DNA of 64,000 nucleotides from Psychrobacter fozii (GCF_003217155.1 NZ_QJSU01000004.1:124001-188000); one strand, 5' to 3'; shown: positions 45,794 through 53,879, counted from the first letter of the stretch. A program made the numbers and translations. Notes: a model not told the origin generated them from the sequence alone.

Positions 45794-45819
45794 GATTTCT
45801 CTAGATGTACGATTTTTCT
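45786..45819. repeat. 17-bp tandem duplication over the nrdA stop codon
   Basis: AGATTTAGGATTTCTCT (45786-45802), which contains the TAG stop, is followed at once by AGATGTACGATTTTTCT (45803-45819). 14 of 17 bases are identical. Confidence 0.8.
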
Positions 45820-45844
45820 TGAACATAATGGAGATTATAATTCC

Positions 45845-46489
45845 TTGATTTCTAATAGTTTTAATCGCTATGACTGTACTAATAAAAATTCTTGCTCTAC
45901 GTTTTCTGATGAAAGAATAGAAAATGGGGATGGTGGAAAAGATCATTCAAGGATAGATGATTGGGCAGCTAAGTACGATATAAGTATTTCTATATTGAGA
46001 GAAGAATATTCACAAGGTACTCTTAGACTTAGAAATGTAGATGAAAAAGCTAATAAATATTTACTAGTGATTTCTATAATCTTTACTGGGCTATTTGTTG
46101 TACTTTCGAGTTCAGCTATAGAAAGTTTGGTATTTAGTTATAAAGTTTCGTTGATGTACTTTATATTGACTCTAGTCTTTGTAACTACTTTTTCAATTGG
46201 TTCAATATTTGGCTTTCTAACTTTCCGAGCAGTTTTAAAGTGCTTCGATTTAGTTGAACTGCAAAAGATGCCCAGTATTCTAAATACTCTTGAAAGTACA
46301 AAAATGAATAATTCAGTAGAATATAAGCACTACTTAATTAGTTGTTTTCAACTAGTAATCGATGCTACAGACAAAACAGTCAGTAGTAAGCAAAAACATA
46401 TTATATCAATATCGAAGAATATTAAGTTTTTCATAGCATTAATAACATTCTCTTTAGCAATTTTAATCTCATTGAAAATATTAGGATAA
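45845..46489 (+). CDS. Unknown three-helix membrane protein, SLATT/effector-like layout
   Basis: 214 residues with a TTG start (no in-frame ATG until the second membrane helix; GGAG lies about 12 bases before it). The N-terminal 65 residues are hydrophilic and end in TLRLRNVDEKANKYLLVISI, leading into TM1 (about 71-91). TM2 is about 98-124. A cytoplasmic stretch (125-188) follows, then TM3 (190-213) at the very end. A soluble segment with a D-x-KA motif before a paired helix resembles SLATT and Pycsar-type membrane effectors, but I cannot assign a family. It is much more AT-rich than nrdA. It is followed four bases later by a small ORF, probably in one transcript. Confidence 0.65.
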   Translation: MISNSFNRYDCTNKNSCSTFSDERIENGDGGKDHSRIDDWAAKYDISISILREEYSQGTLRLRNVDEKANKYLLVISIIFTGLFVVLSSSAIESLVFSYKVSLMYFILTLVFVTTFSIGSIFGFLTFRAVLKCFDLVELQKMPSILNTLESTKMNNSVEYKHYLISCFQLVIDATDKTVSSKQKHIISISKNIKFFIALITFSLAILISLKILG

Positions 46490-46493
46490 TAAT

Positions 46494-46700
46494 ATGAGCA
46501 ACAATAAGCCAAATCCAATTAACAAGAAGATTAATATTGGAGACAGCAGAAAGTCTAATTTAGATATAAACTCAGACATGCCTACAACCGATGTAAAACC
46601 TTCATTTATAACGATAAATGAAGGACGTTCACCAGAAGCCAATTCTCAAAATAACCGGGATAATTCTTACATGGAGCTTATCGTTAATAAGAAAAAATAG
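46494..46700 (+). CDS. Small unknown hydrophilic protein, 68 residues
   Basis: Starts four bases after the membrane-protein stop, so it is likely translated from the same message. It is rich in N, S, K and D with no hydrophobic segment, cysteine or recognisable motif, and is probably disordered; the C-terminus is YMELIVNKKK. Possibly an accessory, regulatory or immunity partner of the membrane protein; this rests only on position. The low-complexity composition leaves some chance it is not a real gene. Confidence 0.45.
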   Translation: MSNNKPNPINKKINIGDSRKSNLDINSDMPTTDVKPSFITINEGRSPEANSQNNRDNSYMELIVNKKK

Positions 46701-46888
46701 TCAGTGTAGGGTAAGTTAGTTTTCCAAATTGTCGTAGAGAATGACGGTAAAACGTAATATACCATCTATGTATTTACTATATTGTTGATGGTTCACGCTT
46801 TAGCTAACTCACCATAAACCTGTTTATAAAATACAGCAAACGTAGGTTATGTAAAGCTTGCAACACCTAACAGTTAGATAGATATTAG

Positions 46889-46962
46889 TTGTAGGGTGCG
46901 TCCAGCACACCGATTATATAGAAATTGTGTTTAAAGGTGCGCAAAGCACACCCTACGCCTAC
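46889..46962. repeat. GTAGGGTGCG-type inverted-repeat element, copy 1
   Basis: GTAGGGTGCGTCCAGCACACC (first 20 bases from 46891) and the inverted GGTGCGCAAAGCACACCCTAC (from 46935) form arms of about 21 bases with about 15 matches around a 23-base AT-rich centre. Each arm is itself partly palindromic. Similar arms recur at 47185-47257, 47638-47665 and 48411-48430. Confidence 0.75.
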
Positions 46963-46993
46963 TACGTCAAAATATTGGTCTTTGAATCAAATC

Positions 46994-47188
46994 ATGAATA
47001 GAGCAAATAGCACTTGTGATGAGTGCGAATCATCATACTTTATAGATAGCTCAAAGATGGCAAGTTTATGCCCTAATTGCGCTCACAAACTTTATGGCTA
47101 TTTAAATTGTAGCCATCATTTTACAGATGGTGTTTGTGTAGAGTGTGGTTGGAACGGTCAAGAGTCTAATTATGTAAAAGACTTATAA
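46994..47188 (+). CDS. Small zinc-ribbon-like protein, 64 residues
   Basis: The ATG at 46994 gives a 64-residue protein with cysteine pairs typical of zinc binding: CDEC (11-14 region), CPNC, then CSHHFTDGVCVECGW. Two ribbons, or one ribbon plus a C/H knuckle, are possible. The longer ORF from 46925 is rejected because its first 23 codons lie in the GTAGGGTGCG repeat. Function unknown. It sits alone between two copies of that repeat in an AT-rich patch, suggesting acquisition or shuffling. No strong ribosome binding site was seen. Confidence 0.55.
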   Translation: MNRANSTCDECESSYFIDSSKMASLCPNCAHKLYGYLNCSHHFTDGVCVECGWNGQESNYVKDL

Positions 47189-47257
47189 AGTGCGCTTAGC
47201 ATATCGATTTTATAAAATAATTGAAAAGATGCATGGAATTTACCCTATGCCTACTAA
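47185..47257. repeat. GTAGGGTGCG-type element, degenerate copy 2
   Basis: Aligns along its whole length with copy 1: AAGTGCGCTTAGCATATCGATT at one end (20 of these bases from 47188) and TACCCTATGCCTACTA at the other. It starts in the last codons of the zinc-ribbon gene. Confidence 0.6.
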
Positions 47258-47272
47258 ATAGGTTAGATAAAA

Positions 47273-47641
47273 ATGCAGCTGTCTTCACCAATCAGTTATA
47301 AATGCTCTGCTAATGCAACAACTTACCGTGATGGTGGCTCGCTTGAATTAAGATTCACCGCAGATGACGACAGAAATTATTGTATATTTATGGAAGTCGT
47401 TCATGACTCGCCAAATGATTGCAAACGTTACCATCCGCCGTTGCTGTTCAAAGACTCATTTGACATAAACAACAGTAAGCCTGAAGACTTTATCGATTAC
47501 TTAACTTGGCAACAGATTAAAGGCTTGATTAGCGAAATTAGAATGGATATCGGTCAAGATTTCGAGAAACATGCTGATTGTGCACATCTCGGATTAATTG
47601 AAAATATCGCGAATAATAATGGCTGGCTTATTGAATCGTAA
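47273..47641 (+). CDS. Unknown soluble protein, 122 residues
   Basis: No signal peptide or membrane helix. The N-terminal half has a beta-rich feel (TTYRDGGSLELRFTADDDRN), the C-terminal half is helical (DFIDYLTWQQIKGLISEIRM), with four cysteines scattered at about 11, 36, 50 and 103. I do not recognise the family. The ORF is flanked by degenerate repeat copies on both sides. Moderate confidence comes from composition and an undisrupted frame rather than from homology. GTTAG lies a few bases before the ATG. Confidence 0.55.
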   Translation: MQLSSPISYKCSANATTYRDGGSLELRFTADDDRNYCIFMEVVHDSPNDCKRYHPPLLFKDSFDINNSKPEDFIDYLTWQQIKGLISEIRMDIGQDFEKHADCAHLGLIENIANNNGWLIES

Positions 47642-47665
47642 GGTGCGCCCAGCGCACCGATGATA
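47638..47665. repeat. GTAGGGTGCG-type element, partial copy 3
   Basis: GTAAGGTGCGCCCAGCGCAC followed by CGATGATAT, matching the left arm of copy 1. It overlaps the stop of the preceding ORF. Confidence 0.6.
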
Positions 47666-47722
47666 TGAACAATGTACGCTAAGGTAAGTGAGCAACTGCC
47701 TAACCTACTCCGTGCTTTATAA

Positions 47723-48316
47723 TTATTTTGAATAGGTGTAGCCATGATCTACCATGCAGTTCACTAGATACGTTGTTATACTATCCATCGCTTCTTGATC
47801 ACTGTAAATAATATTTTCAACTTTTTGTTTTTCTTCAGCAGATAGCCCTGCTTTATTTAACGCATCGAAAGAGTCATAAGAATAACCTTCTTTTTTTATC
47901 TTAGGAAGCGCAACCAATTCAATAGCAGGTTTAAGACAATTATCGACATCGTTATCAGCATTATTATTTACCGCTTTCCACGAACTTCTTTCAGATGTTT
48001 CCTGAAAACTATATTTGCTCAAATGCTTTACTGAATAGTTAGTCGGCGTTAAAAAGTCTATTGATTTATAACCGTTTTGGTTATTAGCATAATTTACATC
48101 TCGTTCAGCTATGTTGTTGTTACTGCTACTACGTTCAGCAGAATCTATACTAGCTGGTTCTTCAAGAGTATCTTCAGAGGTTAGTTGTGGTGTTGATATT
48201 GGTTGAGAGGTTTCACTAGCAGGCTGGCTCGGATCTGATATAGAGGTATTATCAGCACACCCTATTAGAAAAATTATAGACAATGATCCTGAAAAACGCA
48301 GTATATTTGATAGCAT
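47723..48316 (-). CDS. Unknown lipoprotein, 197 residues
   Basis: Export signal with lipobox LIGC (C20) followed by a long S/T/P/E/Q-rich tether (about 21-75), then a C-terminal folded part (about 80-197) with the segment DNCLKPAIELVALPKIKKEG and a terminal YLVNCMVDHGYTYSK. The two cysteines in the mature domain may form a disulfide. No family recognised. It is the only minus-strand gene in the nrdA-nrdB insertion and has AAGGG upstream of the ATG. It probably sits at the inner face of the outer membrane. Confidence 0.75.
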   Translation of the reverse strand: MLSNILRFSGSLSIIFLIGCADNTSISDPSQPASETSQPISTPQLTSEDTLEEPASIDSAERSSSNNNIAERDVNYANNQNGYKSIDFLTPTNYSVKHLSKYSFQETSERSSWKAVNNNADNDVDNCLKPAIELVALPKIKKEGYSYDSFDALNKAGLSAEEKQKVENIIYSDQEAMDSITTYLVNCMVDHGYTYSK

Positions 48317-48410
48317 AAATTTAGCCCTTAACTTGTATTGGCAGACGATTCTATAGTATTAAGAAGACGTTATAAATATATAATCATAACTATAATAACA
48401 AACTTAAGTT

Positions 48411-48430
48411 GTAGGGTGCGCACCGATAAG
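48411..48430. repeat. GTAGGGTGCG-type element, truncated copy 4
   Basis: GTAGGGTGCGCACCGATAAG; the loop of the arm palindrome has been lost, leaving GGTGCGCACC. Confidence 0.55.
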
Positions 48431-48472
48431 ATAACAATCTAATATTTACGAGAATGACGAGAGAGTACCACT

Positions 48473-49549
48473 ATGAAAATAAGTAATATATCACTACTCT
48501 CTTGTCTACTCATGATCCCTTTGTTATCTACACCAGTGAGTGCTCAAAATTTTGGAGAGGTTGATAGCTCATTAACAAACAGCTCAGCCAAGTCAAAGCT
48601 TGCTGATCCAATTTATAAGATAGACGATAAGTATAAAAATATAGAGAATAATTTAGTTGGACACTATACGTTATCTTTTGGACAAGGGTCTAAAGCGGAA
48701 CAAAAGCTAATTACACTTTCTAAAAATCGAAAATATACAATAATTGGCTCCAGCTTTACTACCCCTATTAGGATTGGTGATTGGCGAGTGGTAGATGGTA
48801 AATATTTACACTTACTGGCTTATGACGCTTATCCTTTCAACGTCTATGGTCGTCATACCACTGAGTTGAATGAGACTAGTCGAGTAGTTTTTAATGGTAT
48901 TTATTTTAGCCATAATACGTTCATAAACTACGATAATGTATTGAATGAGATGCCAACGCTGACGCCTATTTTGAATAAAAATATTGATCGCAGTAAAAGA
49001 CCTTATATTAGCAAGCTACCTCAGAAATATAATTCAATCTCGCTTGCTTATAACCCTAACGACAAGAATAGCGGTGATAAAGAAATAGATATCTATACCT
49101 TTAATAATAAAAATAATTTTAATGACTTTGCTATCTCAGCACGTATCAATTTAACTTATCAAGATACTGTTAAGGCAACTATTAAAGAGGACTACCTCGT
49201 ATTTGAGCAAGGCAAAACGACTAAACGCTTTGTTCCTGAAATAACAAACGAAGACGATTCATCATTAGAAGATATGGAAAACCTTGCTGTATCACCCAAA
49301 ACTATTTATCAGAATATAGCGGGTAAACCCTTTGTTGAACCGTTCGTCAATCCGAAAGACTATACTTTTGATAATAATATAAAAGCATATGTCGCTATTA
49401 ATAAATGTCGTACAAGCTGTCCAACAGAAGAAGAGTATGGTTATTTTGATATTTTCTACGAATATCAATTATTAGAAGATATTACAGTGCAGCAGAGTAA
49501 ATTTAAAATAGCGAACACAGTTGCTGTTCCTTTGGCTTTAGAAGAGTAA
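48473..49549 (+). CDS. Unknown exported protein, 358 residues
   Basis: A clear signal peptide (MKISNISLLSCLLMIPLLS, cleavage after VSA-Q near residue 24). The mature protein is polar and beta-rich, with YTLSFGQGSKAEQKLITLSK and a lipocalin-like string of short strands, plus a late pair of cysteines in NKCRTSCPTEEEYG. No family recognised. GAGAGAG precedes the ATG. The next gene, 29 bases after the stop, also encodes an exported protein, so they are likely one operon. Base composition is AT-rich compared with nrdA and nrdB. Confidence 0.75.
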   Translation: MKISNISLLSCLLMIPLLSTPVSAQNFGEVDSSLTNSSAKSKLADPIYKIDDKYKNIENNLVGHYTLSFGQGSKAEQKLITLSKNRKYTIIGSSFTTPIRIGDWRVVDGKYLHLLAYDAYPFNVYGRHTTELNETSRVVFNGIYFSHNTFINYDNVLNEMPTLTPILNKNIDRSKRPYISKLPQKYNSISLAYNPNDKNSGDKEIDIYTFNNKNNFNDFAISARINLTYQDTVKATIKEDYLVFEQGKTTKRFVPEITNEDDSSLEDMENLAVSPKTIYQNIAGKPFVEPFVNPKDYTFDNNIKAYVAINKCRTSCPTEEEYGYFDIFYEYQLLEDITVQQSKFKIANTVAVPLALEE

Positions 49550-49578
49550 TGCTAATCAAGCCTAATTAAGGATGGTTC

Positions 49579-50418
49579 ATGAAAAATTTTAAGACCTCAT
49601 TACTACTATCAACACTATTGTTAGCGACTAGCAGTTATGCTGAAACGACAAATAATGAAGAGATAGAGGTAGAAGTCAATACACGTGACCAGTGTGGTTA
49701 CTATTATAGAGAGACATTAAGCCATCCTCTCATCAAACGTGACGCTGCCGTAACCATAGATAAAGAAGCTGCTAAACTCATTCAGCTAAAGCGTCAGTTC
49801 GCTGATAAATACATTATGAATGCTGATATTGCAACCTTTAGCGAAACAGGCAGCATCTCTGATTATGACAGTTATGCTCAAATGCAGGACTTGATAGACA
49901 GAGGTCATGTCATACCACAGGAAGTCGCTGTAAAAGAACTAATAAGCTTATTTGGCTATTATTACTTAGGCGAATACGTGCCAAAAGATGACTATCAAGC
50001 CATCGCTTACTTAGAAAAGCTAGTTGAATATTATGATCATGCCCGTCCAGAGTATGTTGACGAGCTGATACTAGGCGTAGCTATGTCCTTAGATGGAGGC
50101 ATCAGCAAGGCCAATCCGCTTTGGAGAAATGATGATCCAACTCAAGTATTCAATTTACTCATAAAAGCAGGGTCACTCGATACAGAAGTGATGATGATTG
50201 ATGAAGACTTTGACAGCTCAGATGCTGATTGTGTCAAAAACGTACTGCCTAAGATTGAAGCGCTGGCTAACCAAGGCAGCCGCTTGGCCATTCATAGGCT
50301 AGCAAAGCATTATAAAAAGTTGAGCGCTAAAGGCACTGAAGCAGATAATGAGAAGATGATGTATTGGCAACAAAAAGCTGAAGAAAATCCCTTAATAGGC
50401 ATCAAATGGTCCATTTAA
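49579..50418 (+). CDS. Exported Sel1/TPR-like repeat protein, 279 residues
   Basis: Signal peptide (MKNFKTSLLLSTLLLATSSYA) followed by helical repeats of Sel1 type: ELISLFGYYYLGEYVPKDDYQAIAYLEKL (about 118-146) and LANQGSRLAIHRLAKHYKKL with YWQQKAEENP near the end. Two cysteines (near residues 38 and 217) could pair. Sel1-like proteins usually scaffold protein-protein contacts in the periplasm. AGGAT precedes the ATG. It is probably co-transcribed with the preceding exported protein, which may be its partner. Confidence 0.75.
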   Translation: MKNFKTSLLLSTLLLATSSYAETTNNEEIEVEVNTRDQCGYYYRETLSHPLIKRDAAVTIDKEAAKLIQLKRQFADKYIMNADIATFSETGSISDYDSYAQMQDLIDRGHVIPQEVAVKELISLFGYYYLGEYVPKDDYQAIAYLEKLVEYYDHARPEYVDELILGVAMSLDGGISKANPLWRNDDPTQVFNLLIKAGSLDTEVMMIDEDFDSSDADCVKNVLPKIEALANQGSRLAIHRLAKHYKKLSAKGTEADNEKMMYWQQKAEENPLIGIKWSI

Positions 50419-50468
50419 TTTAGGACATATCATTGAAATACACAAACAATAAAAATGACGGAGGTCAT

Positions 50469-50840
50469 GTGCAATATACCGCAATCATCAAAGACGGTGG
50501 TTTGTTTATCCCAAATGTATTTTCAGACCTAAACGATGGTGGCTCGCATATCGTACAAGTCGAGGTTGATATTGCAGCGGTGCGTCAGCAGTTAGAGGCG
50601 AGCGAAGCACCAAAGGCAGCCGTCACCAAAAAAACTGTCGCAAAAGCAGCCAAAAAACCAGTATCGAGAGCAGCTAAAAAAGACTTAAAAACAGCAGCGG
50701 AAGAGTCTGATGTGAGTACCCTCCGCAAAAGCGCACTCGATGAATTAGAAGCGCTCGATGATAGTGAGCTGAGCGAGATATTCAAAGCCTATATGAACGA
50801 TGGACAAGAGTCGTCACAGATATCGTTAGAAAACTTGTAA
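50469..50840 (+). CDS. Unknown protein with lysine/alanine-rich linker, ~123 residues
   Basis: The GTG at 50469 follows GGAGG closely and gives an N-terminus with YTAIIKDGGLFIPNVF, which looks like a compact beta domain; a TTG at 50433 with AGGA ahead is an alternative (135 residues). A middle segment rich in K, A, V and T (about 50-80) resembles histone H1-like tails and could bind nucleic acid. The C-terminal SALDELEALDDSELSEIFKAY is acidic and helical. It lies 67 bases upstream of nrdB and has normal GC, unlike the ORFs before it. Function unknown. Confidence 0.65.
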   Translation: MQYTAIIKDGGLFIPNVFSDLNDGGSHIVQVEVDIAAVRQQLEASEAPKAAVTKKTVAKAAKKPVSRAAKKDLKTAAEESDVSTLRKSALDELEALDDSELSEIFKAYMNDGQESSQISLENL

Positions 50841-50907
50841 TACAATTAAATGAAAGCCAGTCACAACTATATAAATCAATAACCGTATCAATTATAAAGG
50901 CAGTCTC

Positions 50908-52041
50908 ATGACCTACTCGATTTTTTCACAGACACCAAACAATGCGCTAAAAGAGCCAATGTTCTTTGGTAATCCAGTCAACGTAGCGCGCTATGACCAA
51001 CAAAAGCACCCTATCTTTGAGCAATTGATTGAAAAGCAACTCTCGTTCTTTTGGCGTCCAGAAGAAGTTGATGTGTCAAAAGACCGTATGGACTTTGGCA
51101 ACCTGTCTTCGCATGAGCAGCATATATTTTTGAGTAACCTCAAATACCAGACCCTACTCGACTCTATCCAAGGCCGTAGCCCAAACGTGGTGCTATTGCC
51201 GCTCGTGTCTATCCCTGAGCTTGAGACTTGGATTGAGACATGGTCATTCTCTGAGACCATTCACTCACGCAGCTATACTCATATCATTCGTAATATCGTC
51301 AACGATCCAAACATCATCTTTGATGACATCATGCAAAACGAGCACATCTTAGAGCGTGCCTCGGATATTGCACAATATTACGATGATCTGTACCGCAACT
51401 CGCAGCTATATAGCTTGTACGGCGCTGGTACGCACAACGTCAATGGCGAGGAAGTGACTGTTGATTTGCGATCTCTGAAAAAGCAGATGTATCTGTGTAT
51501 CGTCGCAGTCAACGTCTTAGAAGCCATTCGCTTCTATGTGTCGTTTGCTTGTTCATTTGCCTTTGCTGAACGTAAATTAATGGAAGGTAATGCTAAAATC
51601 ATTAAGCTGATTGCTCGTGATGAAGCACTGCATTTGACGGGTACGCAGCATATGCTCAACCTCATGCGCAATGGTCGTGACGATCCTGAGATGGTCGAGA
51701 TTGCCGCAGAGTGCTATGAAGAAAGCATCGAGATCTTCCGCAAGGCTGCCGAGCAAGAAAAAGAATGGGCAGGTTATCTGTTCAAAGATGGCTCGATGAT
51801 TGGTCTAAATAAAGACATTCTTTGCCAATACATCGAATTCATCACCAACTTGCGTATGGAAGCCGTTGGCCTGCCAGCCGTGTTCCCGAACTCGAAATCA
51901 AATCCGATTCCATGGATCAATACATGGTTGTCGTCTGACAATGTGCAAGTGGCTCCGCAAGAGACAGAAATCAGCTCTTACTTGGTTGGTCAGATTGACT
52001 CAGACTTATCAGACAGCGACTTTGATGATTTTGAATTATAA
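50908..52041 (+). CDS. nrdB: Class Ia ribonucleoside-diphosphate reductase, beta subunit
   Basis: 377 residues, as for E. coli NrdB. It houses the diiron-tyrosyl radical needed by NrdA. Iron-ligand segments are [30 protein letters not shown] (Glu and His), and [15 protein letters not shown] (Glu, His); the radical tyrosine lies in SRSYTHI or the helix after it. The C-terminus is acidic with alternating S and D ([12 protein letters not shown]), the type that docks into NrdA. AGG precedes the ATG. It is followed by repeats and the ferredoxin gene yfaE. Confidence 0.97.
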   Translation: MTYSIFSQTPNNALKEPMFFGNPVNVARYDQQKHPIFEQLIEKQLSFFWRPEEVDVSKDRMDFGNLSSHEQHIFLSNLKYQTLLDSIQGRSPNVVLLPLVSIPELETWIETWSFSETIHSRSYTHIIRNIVNDPNIIFDDIMQNEHILERASDIAQYYDDLYRNSQLYSLYGAGTHNVNGEEVTVDLRSLKKQMYLCIVAVNVLEAIRFYVSFACSFAFAERKLMEGNAKIIKLIARDEALHLTGTQHMLNLMRNGRDDPEMVEIAAECYEESIEIFRKAAEQEKEWAGYLFKDGSMIGLNKDILCQYIEFITNLRMEAVGLPAVFPNSKSNPIPWINTWLSSDNVQVAPQETEISSYLVGQIDSDLSDSDFDDFEL

Positions 52042-52141
52042 GAGCTTTGAATTATAAGATCTTTGAACTGTAATAGTTTTACGCTTTAATAGTGTTTTAG
52101 GTGTCAACAGTACTTTAGGCATTAATAGTGTTTTACGCTTC
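52032..52141. repeat. Two successive tandem arrays after the nrdB stop
   Basis: TGAATTATAAGAGCTT (containing the nrdB stop TAA), TGAATTATAAGATCTT and TGAACTGTAATAGTTT run at 16-base spacing from 52032. Then come AATAGTTTTACGCTTT (52072) and three 18-base units AATAGTGTTTTAGGTGTC (52088), AACAGTACTTTAGGCATT (52106) and AATAGTGTTTTACGCTTC (52124). The first two 16-mers differ at one base. Confidence 0.9.
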
Positions 52142-52192
52142 GATGGCTGTAGGATATAGCAGCAAGATAGTCAAATCCAAATAGGATGAATT

Positions 52193-52459
52193 ATGACGTG
52201 GGTAATGACCAGTAAGCAGCAGTTTTACTTGCATGACGATGAGAGTCTGCTCGATGGACTGCTGCGCACCGGACATGAGGTTAATTATCAATGCCGCGAG
52301 GGCTATTGTGGGAGTTGCCGAGTCAAACGTATCGCAAGCTCACATACGGTCGACTATCCATTTGAGCCACTCGCCATGATTGACGAGGATGAGATACTGC
52401 CTTGCTGTTGCCGTGTACAAGGCGTTATACATATCAATCATGAGCCTATCGTAAAGTAG
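52193..52459 (+). CDS. yfaE: 2Fe-2S ferredoxin YfaE, NrdB cofactor maintenance
   Basis: 88 residues with plant-type ferredoxin ligands C34, C39, C42 (CREGYCGSC) and a final cysteine in the PCCCRV cluster (71-73). YfaE in E. coli delivers electrons to rebuild the diferric-tyrosyl cofactor of NrdB and is likewise encoded after nrdB, so the assignment is supported by both sequence and position. AGGA precedes the ATG. A strong terminator follows 12 bases after the stop, closing the nrd transcript. Confidence 0.94.
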   Translation: MTWVMTSKQQFYLHDDESLLDGLLRTGHEVNYQCREGYCGSCRVKRIASSHTVDYPFEPLAMIDEDEILPCCCRVQGVIHINHEPIVK

Positions 52460-52471
52460 AGAAAAACAAAT

Positions 52472-52510
52472 AAAAAGCGCGCTATCTTATATAGATAGCG
52501 CGCTTTTTTT
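52472..52510. terminator. Strong terminator after yfaE
   Basis: AAAAAGCGCGCTATCT pairs perfectly with AGATAGCGCGCTTTTT around a five-base loop, with T7. It also serves the minus-strand protease gene that ends at 52560. Confidence 0.94.
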
Positions 52511-52559
52511 ATACTAATATCTCATTGCTATGAGCGATGACGAGAGATGTTAAAGGTAA

Positions 52560-53879
52560 CTACTGAGGAGCACCATCATTCTCAAACAGTTTTAGCAGCT
52601 CTTCACGCATACGGTCACGCTCTGCTTCCGACATCATTGGAACGTTCTGCTGTTCGCTTTGTAGATCAGGCTGAGCAAAGCTCTCAGTTTGCACAGAAGC
52701 AGGAAGTGCAACAGGCTCTTGCTCTGGACGTACTTCTAGCGAGATGGTGACCTGCTTGTTATTACCATTACGCAATATCTGTGCATCAAGCTGTGTATCA
52801 GGAGACTTGCGAGCGACATATTGGATCAACGTGTTGGCATCCGTCATCTCAATACCATCAATGGTCAAGATAATATCACCCACGCGTAGACCACTCTTCG
52901 CAGCTGGGCTTTTATCAATGACGTTTAGCACTTCTACACCCGTTGACGTCTCTAACTGCGTTGGATCACGTAGCTGTGATTGTATCTCGATACCCAACCA
53001 CCCTCGACTGACCTTACCATCTTTAATCAAGGCATTCATAACCTGCTCTACGATAGAGGTAGGAATGGCAAAACCGATACCGAGAGAGCCACCAGATTGT
53101 GAAAAAATCACGGTATTGATACCAACCAACTCACCGCGAGCATCCACCAATGCGCCACCTGAGTTACCAGGATTGATCGCAGCATCCGTCTGAATGAAGT
53201 CTTCAAACTTATTCACACCTAACCCAGTACGACCTGTCGCTGAAATGATACCTTGGGTCACAGTCTGACCCACCCCGAACGGATTACCAATCGCCAATGC
53301 CAAATCACCCACACGAATAGGATCTTCGCGGAATCCTAACGGCGTCAATCCTGTCATATCAACTTTAATTACGGCCAAATCACTGTCTGGATCGGTACCT
53401 ACCACTCTAGCGCGGCTCTTACGACCGTCATTAAAGGCAACCGTAATCTCATCGGCTTTTTCGACGACATGGGCATTGGTCACGATATAGCCATCTTCTG
53501 ACACAATCACACCAGAGCCTAAGTTGGTATTGCCTTGCTCTGCTGATTGGCCACCATGATACTCAAAAAACCGACGCAGCACAGGGTCATCCATATAAGG
53601 ATGCTCTGCTACTGTCTGTGTGGTATAGATATTGACGACCGACTGGGATGCACGGGCGACCGCATTATGATAAGAGGAGATAGGTGCTGGCGTATCGGCA
53701 ACAGGTTCTGACGCTTGCTGATCAGCCGCTGAGGTTCTCGGCGGCTCCCACTTAGCCTCTGACGTCGATTTCATACTCGTAAACAACCAGATAAACGCTG
53801 CCAGCACTAGCAGCAATAAGACCCAAGGTAACCATTTTAATAAAGAAGTCTTGTTATTGGTGTTCCGGGATGACGACAT
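52560..53879 (-). CDS. degS: DegS/AlgW-type periplasmic serine protease, single PDZ
   Basis: 439 residues from the ATG at 53879, which follows AGAGG (the ORF start six bases earlier is a TTG). A single N-terminal membrane anchor (about 17-35) fixes the protease to the inner membrane. The triad is H137 (NAHVV), D167 (DSDLAVI) and S240 (NPGNSGGAL). One PDZ domain follows (about 285-385), ending in a polar Q/E/P-rich tail. DegS and AlgW sense unfolded outer-membrane proteins and cleave the anti-sigma factor RseA/MucA. No such sigma system is in the window. Longer than E. coli DegS (355) because of the N-terminal linker and C-terminal tail. Confidence 0.9.
   Translation of the reverse strand: MSSSRNTNNKTSLLKWLPWVLLLLVLAAFIWLFTSMKSTSEAKWEPPRTSAADQQASEPVADTPAPISSYHNAVARASQSVVNIYTTQTVAEHPYMDDPVLRRFFEYHGGQSAEQGNTNLGSGVIVSEDGYIVTNAHVVEKADEITVAFNDGRKSRARVVGTDPDSDLAVIKVDMTGLTPLGFREDPIRVGDLALAIGNPFGVGQTVTQGIISATGRTGLGVNKFEDFIQTDAAINPGNSGGALVDARGELVGINTVIFSQSGGSLGIGFAIPTSIVEQVMNALIKDGKVSRGWLGIEIQSQLRDPTQLETSTGVEVLNVIDKSPAAKSGLRVGDIILTIDGIEMTDANTLIQYVARKSPDTQLDAQILRNGNNKQVTISLEVRPEQEPVALPASVQTESFAQPDLQSEQQNVPMMSEAERDRMREELLKLFENDGAPQ

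Noticed and set aside
46925..46993. N-terminal extension of the zinc-ribbon ORF
   Set aside because: Encoded by the GTAGGGTGCG repeat arm, so likely read-through of repeat DNA.
46889..48430. CRISPR array in the nrdA-nrdB island
   Set aside because: The repeats are palindromic, degenerate and irregularly spaced with genes between them; no uniform repeat-spacer pattern and no cas genes.
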